The position numbers and the translations under genes are program-made. Under the pieces are notes generated by a model. That model worked only from the letters and a program-made list of their open reading frames with translations, did not search any database and was not told where the DNA came from. From positions 558,001 through 622,000 of the forward strand of contig CBDCYR010000012.1 in assembly GCA_965224275.1 (NCBI GenBank): a DNA stretch of 64,000 nt, read 5' to 3'. Origin of the DNA: CAUZWH01 sp965224275. GTDB taxonomy: Bacteria; Pseudomonadota; Alphaproteobacteria; SHVV01. This document shows, one piece after another, positions 61,522-64,000 of the stretch. Within the stretch, counting starts at the first letter, position 1. Each line of letters opens with the position of its first letter.

Positions 61522-63123
61522 GTGAGCGGCACGAGACAGCGAAAATTTTGGGGTTGGGGTTATGACGATACCGTCCTTGGCGCGGACGAGGAGCGTCAGC
61601 TGCTCGGCAACTACGCGTCACGATTTGAGGTCGATGATTTCGAGCGGCTCCCGGTACCAAAAGCCGACGAAATCGACCTCAACCCCCCTCGGTTAGAGAT
61701 CCCAAACTCGCTCGAGAGAATTTGTACGACCGATCATCTCGAACGCCTCTGCCATACCTATGGCAAATCGTTCATGGATACCTTGCGCGCTTTTTCGCGG
61801 GACTTTGCGAACGCCCCCGACGTGATCGCTTATCCCGAGACCGAAGCCGACGTTATCGCGATACTCGATTGGGCCGGCGACGCCAAAGCTGCGGTCATTC
61901 CGTTCGGTGGTGGGAGTTCGGTCGTCGGTGGTACCGAGCCAGCGGTCGATGATGGCTTCAACGGCACGATCAGTCTTGACTTGGCGCGCCTCGATCAGGT
62001 GCTCGAGATCGATCACACCAGCCGTACGGCCTGTATCCAAGCCGGTATTTTTGGCCCGGCGCTTGAAGCCGCCCTCAAGCCCGAGGGTCTAACGCTGCGC
62101 CATTTCCCGCAGAGTTTTGAGTTTTCGACTCTCGGCGGCTGGATCGCGACACGTTCGGGCGGTCACTTCGCAACCCTCTACACCCACATCGACGACTTTG
62201 TCGAAAATCTCCGCGTCGTGACGCCAGCCGGCATTGTCGAATCCCGACGTCTGCCGGGATCAGGTGCAGGTCCCAGTCCCGACCGTTTGTTCATTGGATC
62301 CGAAGGCGCGCTGGGCGTCATTACCGAAGCGTCGGTGCGGCTCCAGAAGCGGCCTAAGTTTCGCGCCTCAATTGGCGTTGCCTTCGATGATTTCTACCAA
62401 GCTGCCGATGCGGTTCGCACGATCAGCCAAGCTGGGCTCTATCCATCGAATCTACGCCTACTCGATCCGGTGGAGGCCCGGATCAACGGTGCTGGCGATG
62501 GTGAGCATGCGATCGTTGTGCTCGCGTTCGAATCAGCCGATCACGATCTCGAAACCTGGCTCGATCGCGGCCTGGAGATCTGTGCCGAGTTTGGTGGCAG
62601 GTTCGAAAGAGACGCCGCAGGTGCCGAAGGCGCGCAACGATCGGGCGCAGCGGGTGCCTGGCGAAGTGCGTTTATTCGTATGCCATATTTCCGAGAGGTG
62701 CTGGTACCGGCCGGGATCATCAACGCTACCTTCGAGACCGCCATTACGTGGGATCGGTTTCCAGATTTTCATCATCGCTGTAAAACCGCCACCGAGGATG
62801 CAATCAAGCATGCGACCGGCAAATCAGGGGTTGTCACGTGCCGCTTTACGCACGTTTATCCTGATGGACCGGCTCCCTATTTCACATGGCACGCGGTTGG
62901 TCGGCACGGCGCGCTACCGGCGCAGTGGGAGGAGATCAAGGGCGCCGCGTCAGATGCCATCATCGAAGCAGGGGGGACCATCACCCACCACCATGCGGTC
63001 GGTCGCGATCACATGCCCTGGTACGTCAAGCAACGGCCGCAACTCTTTGGCGACGCGCTGGCCGCGGCCAAATCGACGCTCGACCCGGCGGGGGTCCTCA
63101 ACCCCGGTGTTTTGGTCCCCTAA
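61522..63123 (+). CDS. FAD-binding oxidase, alkyldihydroxyacetonephosphate-synthase-like
   Basis: A 533-residue flavoprotein of the VAO/FAD-linked oxidase type: PETEADVIAILDWA, VIPFGGGSSVVGGTEPA (pyrophosphate loop), TLGGWIATRSGGHFATLYTH and FIGSEGALGVITEASVRLQ. The C-terminal HHHAVGRDHMPWYVKQRP is the AGPS-type active-site motif. Bacterial relatives oxidise hydroxy acids or work on glycerol ethers. GTG 61522 is the start; it follows AGGGAAGG. It lies 19 bases after the methyltransferase gene, so both are likely in one operon. Confidence 0.9.
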   Translation: MSGTRQRKFWGWGYDDTVLGADEERQLLGNYASRFEVDDFERLPVPKADEIDLNPPRLEIPNSLERICTTDHLERLCHTYGKSFMDTLRAFSRDFANAPDVIAYPETEADVIAILDWAGDAKAAVIPFGGGSSVVGGTEPAVDDGFNGTISLDLARLDQVLEIDHTSRTACIQAGIFGPALEAALKPEGLTLRHFPQSFEFSTLGGWIATRSGGHFATLYTHIDDFVENLRVVTPAGIVESRRLPGSGAGPSPDRLFIGSEGALGVITEASVRLQKRPKFRASIGVAFDDFYQAADAVRTISQAGLYPSNLRLLDPVEARINGAGDGEHAIVVLAFESADHDLETWLDRGLEICAEFGGRFERDAAGAEGAQRSGAAGAWRSAFIRMPYFREVLVPAGIINATFETAITWDRFPDFHHRCKTATEDAIKHATGKSGVVTCRFTHVYPDGPAPYFTWHAVGRHGALPAQWEEIKGAASDAIIEAGGTITHHHAVGRDHMPWYVKQRPQLFGDALAAAKSTLDPAGVLNPGVLVP

Positions 63124-63135
63124 GGCGGATTGGGA

Positions 63136-64000
63136 TCACTCTCGCTGGTCGACAAAGCGTGGCGCCTTGACGCTACTTTCGAAGCGTTGTGCCAGCGTGC
63201 CGAGCTCTAGTGTTTCCACTGCCGGCTGCACCTCGAACGCGGTTTTGATTGCGCGCGAAATCTGACCGGCGACCTGGTCGAGGTCCTCGCCGCGGCGCAC
63301 TTCAATGAGCACTTTGAGTGTTTCAATCGCGCTTTCTTCGGTAATCAAAATGGCTTGAAAGTCCTGCACCTGTGGAATGCGGAACATAAAGTCCTCGAAT
63401 TCCGAATGATTCACGTTAACCCCGCGCACCTTGAAGAATCCGGTGGTGCGGTGGGCGTGCCGAATCATTGGAAACAGACGCGCGAACGCGCCTTCGCTAT
63501 CACCGTTCTGGTGGAGGCTAACGATATCGCCCGAATTCCAGCGCAGGAAGGGTGTCGCGTGATTGGTCATTAACGGCGTGACGCAAAACGTGCCGACCTC
63601 TCCATCGGGCAACTGCTCGCCGCTATCGGGGTCGATGACTTCACAGAAATACATATCGCTCCAAATATGGATACCGTCATGCTTGTTTGCTTCGGCACCC
63701 ATCAGACCGGCTTCGCTCATGCCAAACACGTCATAGATCTCGGCTCCCCATTGGCGCGCCAGCTTCTCGCGCTTGGCTGCTGAAAGAGTTTCAGCCGAGC
63801 ACACAACCGTCTGCACCGATCCGGCCGCAAGATCGAGGCCCTTGGCTTCGGCGAGGTTGGCAAGATGCAGAGCGAAGCTGCTCATGGCGATCAGAATGGT
63901 GGGTTCAGTCATTTCGATAAGTGCGAGCTGCGCTTCCGATGGCATGGCCGCTCCGGCCCCAGCCCAATTCATGCCGATGCCGAGGTCGTGAGCACTCCGA
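63136..64000 (-). CDS. Phenylacetate-CoA ligase-like, N-terminal end outside window
   Basis: About 287 residues of a PaaK-type adenylate-forming ligase are visible; the frame stays open to the window end, so the N-terminal part with the P-loop is missing. YDVFGMSEAGLMGAEANKHD, DMYFCEVIDPDSGEQLPDGE, FLRWNSGDIVSL and the hinge TGFFKVRGVNVNHSEFEDFM are seen. It converges with the FAD oxidase, leaving 12 bases between stops. It would activate an aryl acid for the degradation pathway in this region. Confidence 0.9.
   Translation of the reverse strand, partial: RSAHDLGIGMNWAGAGAAMPSEAQLALIEMTEPTILIAMSSFALHLANLAEAKGLDLAAGSVQTVVCSAETLSAAKREKLARQWGAEIYDVFGMSEAGLMGAEANKHDGIHIWSDMYFCEVIDPDSGEQLPDGEVGTFCVTPLMTNHATPFLRWNSGDIVSLHQNGDSEGAFARLFPMIRHAHRTTGFFKVRGVNVNHSEFEDFMFRIPQVQDFQAILITEESAIETLKVLIEVRRGEDLDQVAGQISRAIKTAFEVQPAVETLELGTLAQRFESSVKAPRFVDQRE

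Noticed and set aside
60606..61532. Upstream extension of the dioxygenase alpha-subunit frame (309 codons)
   Set aside because: Runs antisense through the TylF-like gene and has no Rieske-family similarity; the real start is near 60605.

Overview
The window is about 60% G+C and dense in genes for catabolism of amides, aromatics and acyl-CoA compounds. Gene content points to an alphaproteobacterium: DUF1194 and DUF1232 proteins, a CheA-like receiver module, Mo-hydroxylases, HyuAB, a NagG/AndAc-type Rieske oxygenase and several acyl-CoA dehydrogenases. I cannot assign a genus. No tRNA, rRNA, CRISPR array, plasmid or phage module was seen.

Layout. (1) 1-4289: two adjacent acyl-CoA dehydrogenases (the first cut by the window edge), an APH-family kinase-like protein and a convergent ACAD11-like dehydrogenase. 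(2) 4396-11392: a branched-chain-amino-acid-type (HAAT) ABC transporter operon, permease-SBP-permease-ATPase-ATPase. It carries two insertions: an IS5-family (IS1031-like) element exactly at the permease/SBP junction and an IS256-family element inside the first ATPase gene. (3) 11423-16985: an amidase, a crotonase between two copies of a ~285-bp repeat, and a ridA-like gene split by a second, different IS256-family element. (4) 17130-26835: two membrane proteins, then HyuB, HyuA and two cysteine hydrolases (with a DUF1194 protein) facing an M20-type carbamoyl-amino-acid hydrolase. This looks like a cyclic amide/hydantoin opening and decarbamoylation module. (5) 26875-34433: an NnrS-like protein, a molybdopterin oxidoreductase with a fused FeS/DmsC-type membrane subunit, a LysR regulator and a NAD(P)-binding epimerase. 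(6) 34491-43230: IS1031-like copy 2, phenylacetate-CoA-ligase-like and acyl-CoA-ligase genes, a three-subunit Mo-hydroxylase of the 4-hydroxybenzoyl-CoA reductase/xanthine dehydrogenase type, a cysteine hydrolase and a Tag-family glycosylase. (7) 43333-50882: IS copy 3, DUF3891 and DUF1232 proteins, a GlsB-like protein, and a polar amino acid (PAAT) ABC transporter followed by a single Rieske oxygenase. (8) 51005-54148: CheY-like, cyclic-nucleotide-binding and HPt-REC signalling proteins in a gene-poor stretch. (9) 54600-64000: the second copy of IS256 element 2, a porin-like protein, a GST, an AhpD-like protein, a NagG/AndAc-type two-component dioxygenase, a TylF-like methyltransferase, an FAD oxidase and a partial CoA ligase.

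The main message is an assemblage of catabolic modules being remodelled by IS elements. There are six complete elements of three types, with target duplications still visible at all of them (one imperfect). They have split a transporter ATPase gene and a ridA gene, separated a ribosome-binding site from its start codon, and twice landed in a stop codon that the element end itself rebuilds. Both IS-split genes rejoin in frame when one target copy is kept, which argues for recent events. No clearly new defence or mobile system was found. The most unusual pieces are the Asp-to-Asn change in the kinase-like protein, the HPt-REC protein that looks like CheA without its kinase core, the molybdoenzyme with an incomplete N-terminal cysteine motif, the 285-bp repeat pair, and the transporter-linked Rieske enzyme.
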